Shown: in pieces, positions 1-10,439 of the stretch
Numbering within the stretch: the first letter of the stretch is position 1
Layout of the letters: each line of letters starts with the position of its first letter
Source: Ascaphus truei
Lineage: Eukaryota > Chordata > Amphibia > Anura > Ascaphidae
Direction: 5' to 3'
DNA: 64,000 nucleotides
NCBI GenBank assembly: GCA_036426205.1
Contig: CM071568.1
Location: forward strand, 219,463,216-219,527,215
Made by a program: the position numbers and the translations under genes
The notes under the pieces: generated by a model
Told to the model about the DNA's origin: nothing
Seen by the model: only the letters and a program-made list of their open reading frames with translations
Databases searched by the model: none

Positions 1-137
1 GGAAAGTCTCCATAAGCCCGTGCACGAGCTGGGTCCTCCTCCATCTGCTTTCCTCTTTGCACACACCTTACACAGCCCCCGTTCCGTCGCGCATGCGCAT
101 GCGTTCCCGGCGAGATGCTGGCCAGAATTGGAAAAAA
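1..137. other. Unassigned left edge
   Basis: Short stretch before the first direct repeat. It has a GCATGCGCATGCG tract near 91-103 and no frame that resembles a protein family. Nothing else is supported. Confidence 0.3.
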
Positions 138-664
138 AATGTATGTATGCGTTAATGATTTTGCATATTGAATGCAACATGTTACAACATATTTCTCAAA
201 CATAACACAATGAAATATATGACTTTACACACTACGTTCATGCATCTAACGGCTCAATAACATGTTAAATAATGCGCCATTAGCACGTCCGCATGAATTA
301 CATAGCGGAATTTGACTACACTGTAATGGCGCGGTTGAATACACAAATATACATTTGGAGTTGCCGTTGTCTTGATTAACAACGGTCACGGACGTGCGCG
401 CGCGTCAAAACTATAAAAACGTACGCCTTGCACAGCCAATTATAAGTCATAATGTCATAATATTTTTATACAAGAACTGTGAAAACACGTGAGTGTTTCG
501 CATAATGGTGCTGACCAACATCATTGACGTATTGAACGCAAGCCACGCCACATGCCCCCCTGTGCGGGAACATATCATACCCAAAGCCGCATGCACAATC
601 ATGGCTGATTACCTCACTGCGCACAAGTGCCATCGCTGTGGATACATGCCTGCACGCATACTTT
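138..664 (+). repeat. 527-bp direct repeat, copy 1
   Basis: This segment recurs in the same orientation at 2548-3074, a constant offset of 2,410 bp, with only scattered substitutions and no obvious indels (about 95% identity by eye). Each copy starts near GTATGTATGCG and ends near GCACGCATAC, giving a short inverted match (GTATGCGT) at the two ends. It could be an LTR pair, two copies of a nonautonomous DNA transposon, or a segmental duplication. The open frame at 493-696 and its counterpart in copy 2 simply follow the duplicated DNA and match no family I recognise. Confidence 0.85.
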
Positions 665-2547
665 TACTCAAATTTTATTCCCGCACGCATCACTGAATAC
701 ATAATTACAATAGCATGATATTTACGCTGTCTTTATGTTATGTCATTTCAGATAACTTCTTTAGACATGGAGAACCATCAAATGAGAATGGAAGATTGGA
801 AAGTGATGCGGACACATCATGTAGTTAGCTTGCTTAATAAATGTGAAAGCTTCAATAGATATTATGCACTATATTCAAACTACACAAATTTGTAAAGTCA
901 AACACTCTGTGCCTCATGCACGTGTGTGAATGTATTTTTGATGATATAAGACACACATAAACGTTAAATACATTACATTATATTATGAATTGTGTATGTG
1001 TATAATTAAATGTACACTATTTTAGTATGACTTTTTTCACTTTACATAACATTTTAATAGAATGTTGATCTAGCATATAACAAATCAATAGTTTTTAGTT
1101 ACATACATTAAATACTGAATGACTATAATGATTATCATTCATGATTAGATATATTGAGATGCATGCAAAGCTTCATTAAAATGCACATAACTCTCGTATA
1201 ACAGTTTATGTGAATTGTGTGAAAAAACATAATGAATACATAATAAATCTACAGGATTAGATAATTAACCTTCTACTTTGATAATGGACAATGTAAACTT
1301 GGTCTGGTGTAAGTTCATGATTAAGTAACATGGTGTTATGTAGTCAGTTTTACATGTAAGATGATCAAGTTATGTCACATACAAGAATACATATTATGTC
1401 CTATGTTGTACATGTTCACTTTGTTAGTATATCTGACTGTCGTCACACAACAACACACCCGCGCACGCGCACGGCACTATATTATATATTATGCTGCGGT
1501 CCCAGTGATGTCTGTGACATGTGTAGGCAGCGGGGGGGGGCGGCGCGTGCACAGCGCTAACCGCGATCTATGGGCTGAGTGACAGAGGGAGCTTGCAACG
1601 GGAGGGGGCGTGTTGTTGAATTAGCAAGGCGTGGCCATGACGTCACGCGTCTGTTTCGCCATAATTGGTTGAACCAAGGGTGGGGGCGTGCCCACGCCTC
1701 CGTCGCAACTTTTCAAACCAATTTGGATGGAGTTATAACAATCTATCATCACGGCACGGATGCACCTTCAGCGTGAAGGTGCGTACTGGGCCTTTCCACA
1801 CTGAGGGACGGGACTTACACGCACAGCGCACACCAAGCCGTGCGCACATGGCATTGACCCTAGCCTTAGCGCGTACTTGTAGGCTGTCGACATGGGTCCG
1901 CACTACTTGCGGAAGCGTGCATAGGCAAAGCACATGCTATCCCTGTCCCTAACAACCGTGCGGACCGTTCATATTGTCGCCACGGACCTAGTTCGCCGTC
2001 ATTGGAGGAAACGTTCACGTGACGTATTTACTTTACAATCATCATTTATTTAGGATCCACCTTCCGTTTATGCGCGCACAAGCAACAATACAGCGGTATG
2101 TTTGGTGTGCGACTATTGACCGTTTCATGCGTTCCATAGTGATCATTAGCGGGGCGTAGTTTGAGCGTAGCTCTGAAGCGGTGTTGTCACGGCCTGCTAA
2201 AGGGTGCTGCGAAACAACACACATGCCCTCTCCTGCTCACTCACCCCTTACTCCACAACACTATTATAAAGCTGAGCACTTTAGAAAGCCATTACTCGTG
2301 CACATATATCACACGCGTAGCGATAGCAAGGTTTGTGTGATATTGCATAGTGTTGTGCGTCCCGCGCCGTACGTGAACATAAACTGCGCGCTGAGTTCAT
2401 ATAGCACACTGCAATGCGCACGCAGCTAGGAGGAGTAGCATCAGGTTAGCCAGCACTTCTATACAATGTCCGCGCGCGCACGCCAGTGAGTGTTGTGCTG
2501 GCTGGCAGCGACAAACATGATGTGGCAACCTTACCGGCGCTACTATA
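665..2547. other. Spacer between the direct repeats, no gene
   Basis: 665-1430 is very A+T rich. From about 1430 the composition switches to CpG-containing DNA with CGCGCAC and GGGGGGGG tracts (near 1459, 1531, 1888 and 2470). Short open frames occur on both strands but none shows family motifs. The abrupt composition change could mark a nested element or the subterminal region of a DNA transposon; this is inference. Confidence 0.4.
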
Positions 2548-3074
2548 AATGTATGTATGCGTTAATGATTTTGCATATTGAATGCAACATGTTACAACAT
2601 ATTTCTCAAACATAACACAATGAAATATATGACTTTACACACTACATTCATGCATCTAACGGCTCAATAACATGTTAAATAATGCGCCATTAGCACGTCC
2701 GCATGCATTACATAGTGGTATTTGACTACACTGTAATGGCGTGGATGAATACACAAATATACATTTGGAGTTGGCGTTGTCTTGATTGACAACGGTCACG
2801 GACGTGCGCGCGCGTCAAAACTTTAAAAACGTAAGCCTTGCACAGCCAATTATAAGTCATAATGTCATAATATTTTTCTACAAGAACTGTGAAAGCACGT
2901 GAGTGTTTCGCATAATGGTGCTGTCCAACATCAATGACGTATTGAACGCAAGCCACACCACATGCCCCCCTGCGCGGGAACATATCATACCCAAAGCCAC
3001 ATGCACAATCATGGCTGATTACCTCACTGCGCACAAGTGCCATCACTGTCGATACATGCCTGCACGCATACTTT
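2548..3074 (+). repeat. 527-bp direct repeat, copy 2
   Basis: Second copy of the segment at 138-664. Similarity stops sharply at 3074 (CTTTGTGTTA here against CTTTTACTCA in copy 1). Differences include a G/A change in the ACGTTCAT stretch and several changes around 2704-2745. Confidence 0.85.
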
Positions 3075-3209
3075 GTGTTAACACTTGGTCCAAGTGTTTT
3101 ATTGCTACTCTATCCTATGTGTGCAATTTGGGCACTTTAGAGACTTTTTTCCGCTTTTGCTGTGTACTTTTGAAACCGCCACCGCGACGTCACTCCGCAG
3201 CGTCCCGCA

Positions 3210-3386
3210 ATGGAGCAACAGCGCAACATATTGGAGTTTCATTCCCAGCCAGCCAGTTCACCCCTGATTGTGGCTGCACTAAACGGAGAGCTCTGCGAAC
3301 CACCCAGGTCCTCCCTGATCAATCCGGGGACCCTCCCAGTGCGTCTGCAGGCTGCAGATTGCTCGATCCGTCTGGAGCCCAGCTGA
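3210..3386 (+). CDS. 58-codon open frame, hypothetical
   Basis: An ATG with G at -3 and G at +4 (good Kozak context) opens a 58-residue frame ending in TGA. It begins MEQQRNILEF and contains a mid-segment PPRSSLINPG. A CRE-like GACGTCAC lies about 20 bp upstream at 3187-3194. I recognise no family, and a frame this short occurs by chance often. It overlaps a longer frame on + (2903-3496) and another on -, neither of which looks better. It is listed because start context and upstream element coincide. Confidence 0.12.
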   Translation: MEQQRNILEFHSQPASSPLIVAALNGELCEPPRSSLINPGTLPVRLQAADCSIRLEPS

Positions 3387-4223
3387 CCAGAGGGGAGTTT
3401 CCCACAGAGACGGTGACCGAATGCAGAGTTGTTCCTAGGAAGGAAAAGCATCGCAGCTGCTGTCCCAGACGCCTGCCAAGGGAAACATACTCCTGACTCC
3501 TGTATGAGCGGCCACCGAGTGGTAACTTGTGTGTTTAACACACTCAATGTTTATGTCCTAATACCTTGATGTACGCAGAATATTTATCCCCTATTTTAAT
3601 ATACACTTGTTACTTTCATACTTCACTATTTGTGTTGTGCGCTGTTTTTGTGTCTCCTTATCTTCAGTTTTGGGGGGTGCCGAGCCACCCCCTGTTTAAT
3701 AGCAGCAGACGCTTTCTACATCACATTACACGGTTATGTAAAAAAAAAAAAAATCTCACTGTGGTTTTTTTTTTTTTTGTGGTTTTACCAGTTGAGTAAA
3801 AATTAGAAGGGTATATGTTAATACACATTGTATCACTGATAATATTAGAGGTTTATTAGTTGCGCACGATATATTTTGTTTATCATTCACTTTGTTAGTA
3901 CCTTAGTAAACATGATGTGGTAAGAATGCATCAATGATCATTAGGACGTTAAACTGAACAATATGAAAAAATGAAAGAACATTATGAACATGTACAACAT
4001 GTAACGATCATGCCCACATGACACATTGTAGAATGTTGAACTTTTCAGAAGGTTATAATAAATAACAGTGAAATTTACATACCATACACATGTAGCCACG
4101 TACACACCGCGTACTTTCTATACAAAAGGTGTTCAGCCAACACTATCCTATGTTTAGAAAAAAATAGTACAGGTTACATGCAAAAATATGAGACAGTATA
4201 CAACCATTTTTACATGTTAAATG
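3387..4223. other. Intergenic, A+T rich, no gene
   Basis: Contains an A run followed by a T run (about 3739-3778) that could form a short hairpin or mark an old poly(A) insertion. No coding similarity was seen up to the transposase stop codon. Confidence 0.4.
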
Positions 4224-4600
4224 TTAATGACCTGAGAAATAGGTGGCAATCACTTTACGCCGTGTCTCCACCCCACTGGCAGTCTGCTCATGATCCCCTG
4301 CAGCATGTACAGGAGGTTCCTCCTCGAGACCCTCACGTATGTTGCCTAGAATATTGTTACGTTGTGCTATGTTATGCAGAATGCAACAACTCATCACTAT
4401 GTCAGCGACCTTTTCAGGCTTGTACTGTAGGGCACCACCTGATCTATCCAGACATATGAATCGACTTTTTAACAGTCCAAACGTCCTCTCAATAACTGAG
4501 CGAGTGGATATGTGTGCTGCATTATAACGCTCCTCGGCAGTGGATTGAGCGTTAAGCAGTGGGGTTAGGAGCCACGTTCGAATCCCATATCCTGAATCAC

Positions 4601-5117
4601 CTATAATACAGCGTGAGAAAACATGATTGACAATCAGTATAACTATTGCGTGACAGAAATGTAAATATTCTTTGACATCACAACATACATTAGACATATA
4701 ATGTGGTTGTAGTACATGTGAAATATTGTAGTCTAATTATAAGGTACAGCTAACATGCATATATGTAGTTTGGATATATACATTCCCAAAGTTTCTTGGA
4801 TACAAGGATGTGTGATGTTACTGGCAGACATGTTCGTAACCATTCAATGTTACTTATGTTGCCTCCAGCTATGCTTCACATTATGTCACACATAAGTGCT
4901 GCATTCTGAAATTAATGTGTATATCTCAGTATATGACATGACATTTATATTCACATTTTTGGTTGAATAAAATTTCAACATATAACAATGTTGAATCTCA
5001 CATTTCATACAGTATAATACATTTTAAATTCTAACAATGTATGTAAGGATTATGTGTCCACAACACATACATATAAAAAACTTCAGACACACGGTTCTTT
5101 ACATCATATTTACTCAC
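4601..5117 (-). other. Intron of the Harbinger transposase
   Basis: On the minus strand the donor reads TGG|GTGAGTAA with the intron starting at 5117. The acceptor reads TATTATAG|GTGATTCAGG with the exon resuming at 4600. Joining at these points keeps frame and rebuilds the conserved LVGDSGYG stretch across a split Gly codon (phase 1). Length is 517 bp. Both sites match the GT-AG consensus, and the protein is continuous with the family across the join. Confidence 0.85.
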
Positions 5118-5753
5118 CCACCAGCCAACCATGCCCATAAATACTAGCCTCAAATGCATGGAAGACTGATGATTGTTTCATAATATAGGAATCGTGGTTG
5201 GAACCCAGAAATCTGGCTACCACATTCAGAATGTTCATGTTGGCATCGCATACAACCTGCACATTCAGGGAGTGAAAGTGTTTCCTATTACGGTACGCAT
5301 ACTCCATTTCACCAGGCGTGATCAGAGCAACATGTGTGCAATATATTGCACCCATCACGCATGGTAGACCAGCTATGCTATAAAAAGCATTCTTGAGTTC
5401 CAACCACTCTGTCTACTCACTAGGAAAATGTATATAATTCCTAGCACGTCTATTCAGTGCACATAGAAACTGGGCAAGGGCCCGCGAGATTGATGGCTGC
5501 GACACCCCACCTACTATGTCCACAGTTGACTGAATAGACGCAGAAGCAAGAAAATGTAATGAGATCAGCATTTTAACAAGACCAGGTACTGCATGAACTC
5601 TGTCTGTTAAGGGCTCTAAATCTTCTCTTAACTCTGCATAAAGAGCCAATATTGCTGATGAACTCAAACGATAATGAGTAATTATTTCAAACTCGCTCAG
5701 CCCCTCCAAATATGTTCGATCACGGAATAATCGTTGTCGGGGCACCCTCTCCC

Positions 5754-5879
5754 CACCCCCTCTCTCTTTTCCTCCCCTCCCCCCTCTCTCTCTTCCTCCC
5801 CTCTCTCTCTCTTCCTCCCCTCTCTCCCCCTCTCTCTCTTCCTCCCCTCTCCCCCCCTCTCTCTCCCCCTCTCTCTCCT
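5754..5879. repeat. Polypyrimidine microsatellite (CTCTCTCTTCCTCCC-type)
   Basis: About 125 bp of C/T-only sequence on + made of CTCTCT, CCCCC and TTCCTCCCC blocks. It lies inside the transposase N-terminal coding region and, on the minus strand, encodes an Arg/Gly/Glu-rich run. Expansion here probably caused the frameshift between the MAAYDSDSD start and the conserved body. Confidence 0.9.
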
Positions 5880-5953
5880 GTGTCCCCTAAAGCCAAATTT
5901 CTATGTGCACACATAAAAAAACAAAAATCACTGTCACTATCGTAAGCCGCCAT

Positions 5954-6960
5954 CTCTACCTGGAAGTAAGTTTGTCATTAGCTTCCTTTAAATATGGATC
6001 TAATTAAGTCACATGACTCAAAATCAGAACAGGTGTTAATCAAACTAATTAATTAACACTATTATACATGTTTTATATTTGTAATTAAAAATGTATATAG
6101 AATGACAAAGTACCTATAACATAAAAGTCGTTGCTATTATTTTAGATATGTTTTTTTTGTTATAATACATTACAAAGTGTGTTGTTATCGCTATTAACTA
6201 GATTGTAGATTGTGGAACGCCTTACTCTTGTGAAAGGCTTTCTCTCTTGATCCATGCACTGTCTGTAGCACTGTTATATCAGGAAGATCAAACATATTAT
6301 GTAATTGGTGGACTGCTACAGAGAGAACACACCTGAATTCCCAGAGACCATGATGAAGGGTGTGAGGTACCATCTACAAGTATCATCAACAAAAATAGAG
6401 ATCCTAATTTACTCACAAAATTATGTTGATCCTCAAATGTATTGATTCTTCTAAACATAATGAACTTGTTTGAAATAAGGCCTTCATCAACTTATGGGTT
6501 CATTGCAGGAATACAGCCCTTCATAACAGCAGTTCTCGATGGGCAAAACAAGGCCTGTTTTTATGTATATCACTACATCAGCAAAAAGGAATACATTTGT
6601 TGTTCATTAATACTGAGCAAAGAATTGAGCCTGCATAAAGGTAATTAAGAGGTTACCAACATCAGGCAACAGCTACAAGGTGTCAACACACACGTGTAAA
6701 TTATACCTGCTACTCACTAGAAAATTAAAATAACAGACACAAATGTCGCTCATAAGGCAACAATAAACATTACAAAAGCTAAGACAACAAACACAACACA
6801 CATAGAAAAATTATTTATTCGTTCAGACACATAAATAATAACACATGCCAACGTGTGACTGCTGGCATTCGGATGGTCACAGCATTTCCACGGCACACAC
6901 ACAAACCAGGGATAATGTCATGGACACACACACACGTGCATACACGTCAAGTTACAAAGT
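5954..6960. other. A+T-rich region, no gene
   Basis: Probably contains the 5' flank of the Harbinger element on the minus strand. Open frames such as 6442-6648 show no family motifs. A CACACA-rich stretch lies near 6894-6945. Confidence 0.35.
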
Positions 6961-7433
6961 GGCCTGAAAATGCATTTTACATGCATCGGATGCATGTTTG
7001 GAAAATACAGGGCTGGTTTTAATGGATACCATCTCACGAGACCCCCGGCCATTAAACAGAGGCAGGAAAAGTGCTTGTTTTTTTCTAAGTCCAGACATAT
7101 CTCAGCTCATCGACCCATCTCACCACCAATCTGCCAACTTTTTGTGGTGGATTGGATTTGGGGAGAAAATCGTCTTTTTGACCAGCGATAGGCTGCGATA
7201 GGCTGCGAGAACCGACTCGCGGGTCTCTGAATCGCGCGAGTTTATCAACCATCCGAAAATGGTCAATAAGCGGCTGATCGCCGCTCAGTCAGCGAATTTC
7301 GGATAGCGATAAAATTTTGCGTCGATACAGGCCGTCATTGAGCACTTATCGAGGCTATCTGAATACGAGTACCCATTTTGGTCGATAAGTGCTCGATAAG
7401 GCCCTTATCGAGGCTTTCTGAATAAGGCCTCAT
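6961..7433 (+). repeat. Dispersed repeat family A, copy 1
   Basis: The left part (6968-7160) matches the reverse complement of 18170-18355: both read TGCAT..CATCGGATGCATG-like starts, a GGCAGGAAAAG core and GCCAACTTTT further on. The right part ends with GAGGCTTTCTGAATAAGGCC at about 7412-7431, and GGCCTTATTCAG is its terminal form on the other strand. Similar termini occur at 13669, 16530, 17958 and 33575. This points to a MITE-like or foldback DNA element family. Internal GATAAGTGCTCGATAAGG segments repeat. Confidence 0.6.
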
Positions 7434-8049
7434 GTGATTGTTACAGACGTATTACTACTTGTGAAAAAAATGTGATTGCAACGGCGCTTACTTATAACAA
7501 TGTCCTAAAAAAGTGAAATATGTGTAACAATGTGTTTAAAAGCAAATGACAGAAATAATATCTATAAATTCAATTACAACGTGAACTGTGATCTATTAGT
7601 TAATCATGTGATAAATCCACCACCCAGTGTAAAAGGTGCTAATAGAAAAGCTACTCAAAACCCTTGTAAAGACTGTTCTCTTAGTCTTTTTGATTGCAGA
7701 ATTCCTCAAAGATTCAGGGGAGCGCCAATGTTCACGTGCTTATATGAAAAATTAAAATAAAGGCAACATAGTGTGATACAGTCTCAATTCTTTCTTTCTA
7801 GTGAAAAAGGTAATCCACTCACAATTTTCCTTTAAAAAATCAGGCATTACAGAGACACTCCTCTCTCTGTTTAGAGCAATGAACATGGATATCCACAGGT
7901 GTAGACCCCTTTCACTTTTTCTCCACCACCGCACGAATACCCAGAAATAATAAGAAATACCAAAATTGCGCAATAACGTCTTAAAATGTATTGGAGATCA
8001 TCACAGATAAAACATATGGCTATGCACTCACATAAGGAATAATAGGTAC
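7434..8049. other. No gene recognised
   Basis: A+T-rich sequence with short frames on both strands (7530-7760 +, 7752-7973 -) that show no recognisable motifs. Confidence 0.3.
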
Positions 8050-8234
8050 AGTCATTGTACGAAATCCTGATAGATAAAGCACTTCACCGGTACACAGTGT
8101 GTTTCTTCCCTCTGCTTCTCTGCTCCCATCAACGTCACATCCGGTTGACGCAGGGCTGTGGGCGGAAGTGCTGTAAGGGGGATCTCCGGCTGCCAGGACT
8201 TCGCAACTGTGACTTGCACATACTGGATGCTGAA

Positions 8235-8282
8235 CACAGGATTCTACGCGTTTCGTCGGTACGACTTCTTCAGGAATCTGTG
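8235..8282 (-). ncRNA. Hammerhead-ribozyme-like motif 1
   Basis: Read on the minus strand: stem-I strand CACAGATTC, core CTGAAGA, one extra A, stem II GTCG-TAC-CGAC, core GAAAC, short GCG, then TA, then stem-I strand GAATCCTGTG. The outer strands pair over 9 bp with one bulged base. The hammerhead consensus is CUGANGA, stem II, GAAA, stem III, NUH; position 7 is free, so CTGAAGA qualifies. Oddities: the extra A before stem II and a stem III that is essentially the palindrome ACGCGT, as in minimal type I hammerheads of Penelope-like retroelements. Cleavage activity is not shown by sequence alone. Confidence 0.5.
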
Positions 8283-8307
8283 GTGGGGGACGGGTGGGGG
8301 ACCGGGT

Positions 8308-8515
8308 GGGGGACGATTAAAAATGTTTATTATAGACTACATAAAAAATGTATAAAACATAACAAAAACACAAAACAAAAAAGGGGGGTCCTTGAGAAAG
8401 CGCCGTAGCGGCGTGAAACGTGTGGGAGGAGAATCCCCCTTTTTTGTTTTGTGTTTTTGTTATGTTTTATGCATTTTTTTATGTAGTCTTTAATAAACAT
8501 TTTTAATCGTCCCCC
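8308..8515. repeat. Long hairpin (81-bp arms)
   Basis: The left arm 8308-8388 (GGGGGACGATTAAAAATG...) is the near-exact reverse complement of 8435-8515. The arms are A/T rich with terminal G/C runs. The loop (8389-8434) holds hammerhead-like motif 2. Each arm carries a short stretch resembling a polyadenylation region (TTTAATAAACATTTTTAATC). Confidence 0.9.
8391..8421 (+). ncRNA. Hammerhead-ribozyme-like motif 2 (degenerate)
   Basis: CTTGAGAAAG, stem CGCCG-TAG-CGGCG, then TGAAACGTGT. The GAAAC box and a perfect 5-bp stem II are present, but the CUGANGA box is altered. It sits in the loop of the large hairpin. It resembles motifs 1, 3, 4 and 5 of this window in layout. Probably a decayed copy. 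Confidence 0.35.
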
Positions 8516-8520
8516 ATCCG

Positions 8521-9164
8521 GTGAGTTATGAGTGCTTCCGGCATTTTTTGGCTGTCCGCTAATCCACTTCCTCGTTCTTGGTTCTCTCAACTGATTGGAC
8601 GGACCCGCAGCAGCAGTGCAGCGACGGATGCTGGCAGATTACACCGCAGACGATTCTTGAGGACAGCGCTGGATATCTAGCACTTTGTGCACCACGCTGG
8701 GACTACATGGAAACGGAAACAGACTGTGACATAGAGTAGCAATAATAACTAGAGAACAAAGACACCCTATGGGCAGCACTCGTTGTGTGTAATAATGAAA
8801 TGGTGATAGACTTAAAATTAAAATACTTTAATTATATTTGTTAAAATAAGTGTCAAAATCGTTGTAATAAATGGACAACTGACAGTGGTAACACAACACA
8901 TAAAACAGACAAAAATACACAATTCTAAAACTGAAATCCAGGGGGAGAGGTGGAGATCCCACCTATCTGCTAATTAGCAGAGATGAACAATCAAGGACTC
9001 GATAGTCAACCCCCTAGTTCAGCAATGACAAGGTTAAAAAGCCTGTAAAATAGATACAGGTGATGGTGGACTAACCATGCAAAAGTATATGCCAATATGC
9101 TATGCAGAGTATGTAGCAATTGAGTGAGAGCTCACTGATAGTAGTTTTGTAGGCTACTAACCTT
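8521..9164. other. No gene recognised
   Basis: Sequence downstream of the hairpin; 8521-8760 is moderately G+C rich, then A+T rich. Could be the remaining body of a Penelope-like element, but no coding motif was found. Confidence 0.3.
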
Positions 9165-9564
9165 GCTTTTTTGTTATCTCCTTATGCAAAAATATTTTGG
9201 CCTCCTCAATTTCACAGATATTTTGTAGTTTATAGAATATCCCTACAAACATTTTCTTTATACTTTTACCTCCACTGCTAATTTCTCTCCACAAGATCTC
9301 TACATTTTCGTTGCTCCCTTTATAAACATCTTCCCTTATAAAAAAAGGTTTTAAATCTGGGTTAACATATAAACATACTCCACTTCCTCTTCTATTTTCT
9401 CGAAAAAGTGAATAACCCTCTAAATGAACTGCCCACTCATGAATTTCATCCGACCATGTTTAAGTAATGCCTATGATATTATACTGCTTCCTTGTAGCTA
9501 TTCATTCTAGCACCCCCATTTTATCTGTCAGGCTTCTTGCATTAGCAAGCATGCATTTACATTT
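9165..9564 (-). pseudogene. CR1-clade LINE, apurinic-like endonuclease fragment
   Basis: Minus-strand translation gives the N-terminal half of a CR1-type endonuclease: MLANARSLTDKMGVLE, then YNIIGIT, TWSDEIHEW, LEGYSLFREN, SGVCLYV and KMFVGIFYKL, in the order expected of the family (NARSL, IIGITETW, GYxLFR, GVxLYV). Two in-frame stops interrupt it. One, TAA at 9460-9462, replaces the codon for the catalytic Glu of the ITETW motif. The copy is truncated at both ends and cannot be functional. The frame is split by stops, so no long ORF reveals it. Confidence 0.85.
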
Positions 9565-9743
9565 TTTTCAGGTCTGTAGTATTGTTATCTTATCTGTTCC
9601 TGCCGTTCTATTCCAATTGAATTTAGTCTATAGACGTTTTCTAATATTATCTATATTTAATATGGATGCCTCCCAGCTTGCCAAACTCCCACTTCTGCTC
9701 CCTCTAGATCCATGACCCCTAGCTATAGACTGATTGCTGTCTA

Positions 9744-10396
9744 TGTAACATGAAGCTGGTAAGCTGTATGGCAGGATGGCCTCACGAAGGGGTCAGTAAG
9801 TGTCCAAAACAGTAGGTTGGGCTGTTACTGCAGTGGTTTATTCTCCACAATAACAATATAATAGACACTCTGCCCCTTTAAGGAAAACAAAGCATAAAAT
9901 AAAACCCTGCTCCTCTTGGGAGACTAACTACACAGCAGGTCCCTAGCTATCCACCTTGGTAGCTAGCCTACTTCCAGATAAAACAATACTATGCAAATGT
10001 CAAATGAAATGATAAAGTCCTTATCTGACAGTTGCTGGGGTCTCCAGCTAGCTCCCTCAGCAGGGTTGGAATGCCGGTTCCTAGTATATACACTTCGTCC
10101 AGCAGCTTGTTGGCCCTCATGGCAATCCTCTGTCTGGGAGTGAGTCCCAGCTGGTTCCAGCAGACCCGGCTTCCTGCAAGCCTGGGGAACCAGAGAAACC
10201 AGTGTCCTCCTGCTTTGGAAAAGTCTCTCTTTGCAGGCAGCATCATGCCTGCCTTTTAAACCCCCTGTTTATTCAGGAGTTCTGTCTCAATTGGCTGCAC
10301 CTACAGCTAGCCTCTCCTCAAGGAATTTAACTTCCTACATGCTGGACAGCACACATACTGCACTACTCAGCATACAGAGATAGTGACTCTGTCACA
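9744..10396 (-). mobile_element. LTR-like block (possible Gypsy-type LTR)
   Basis: On the minus strand this begins TGTGACAGAGTCAC and ends TTCATGTTACA, so it has TG...CA termini. Inside are a TTTAAAAGG TATA-like site (about 10255) and GAGAATAAACC as a possible polyadenylation signal (about 9845), in transcriptional order. A 5-bp target duplication at these exact ends was not found, so the limits are uncertain. The 85-residue minus-strand frame at 9989-10246 has no family motifs. Confidence 0.45.
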
Positions 10397-10439
10397 GTGG
10401 ATATAACAAGACAACCCACCATAACTTTTTAAATGCCTG

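Larger units (their letters stand above)
4224..5953 (-). pseudogene. PIF/Harbinger (HARBI1-like) transposase, decayed
   Basis: DDE transposase of the PIF/Harbinger superfamily, which cuts and pastes its own element in the nucleus. Reading right to left: a start-like ATG at 5951-5953 opens an acidic N-terminus (MAAYDSDSDF); this runs into a polypurine repeat and a +1 frameshift; the body then reads RDRTYLEGLSEFEIITHYRL, a helix-rich region with SQPSISRAL, LKNAFYSI, GAIYCTHVAL, NVQVVCDANM, GSNHDS, GWLV, then after an intron GDSGYG, WLLTPL and SVIERTFGLLKSRF.

Lesions: an in-frame TAG at 5413-5415 between FPSE and TEWLELKNAF, where the adjoining frames match; and the first catalytic Asp (family form IDGTHV or similar) reads TAT/Tyr at 5341-5343. 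The HDS Asp and the Glu of IER (4488-4490) remain. The Myb/SANT-like partner ORF usual for this superfamily was not found. Terminal inverted repeats were not identified. Confidence 0.9.

Noticed and set aside
4560..4600. CACGTTCGAATCCC resembling a tRNA B box
   Set aside because: It lies in the conserved transposase coding sequence around GDSGYGIRTW, and no A box or cloverleaf is present.
9744..10396. Solo LTR with target duplication
   Set aside because: The ends look like an LTR, but flanking 5-mers (GTCTA and GTGGA) do not match, so it is kept only as LTR-like.
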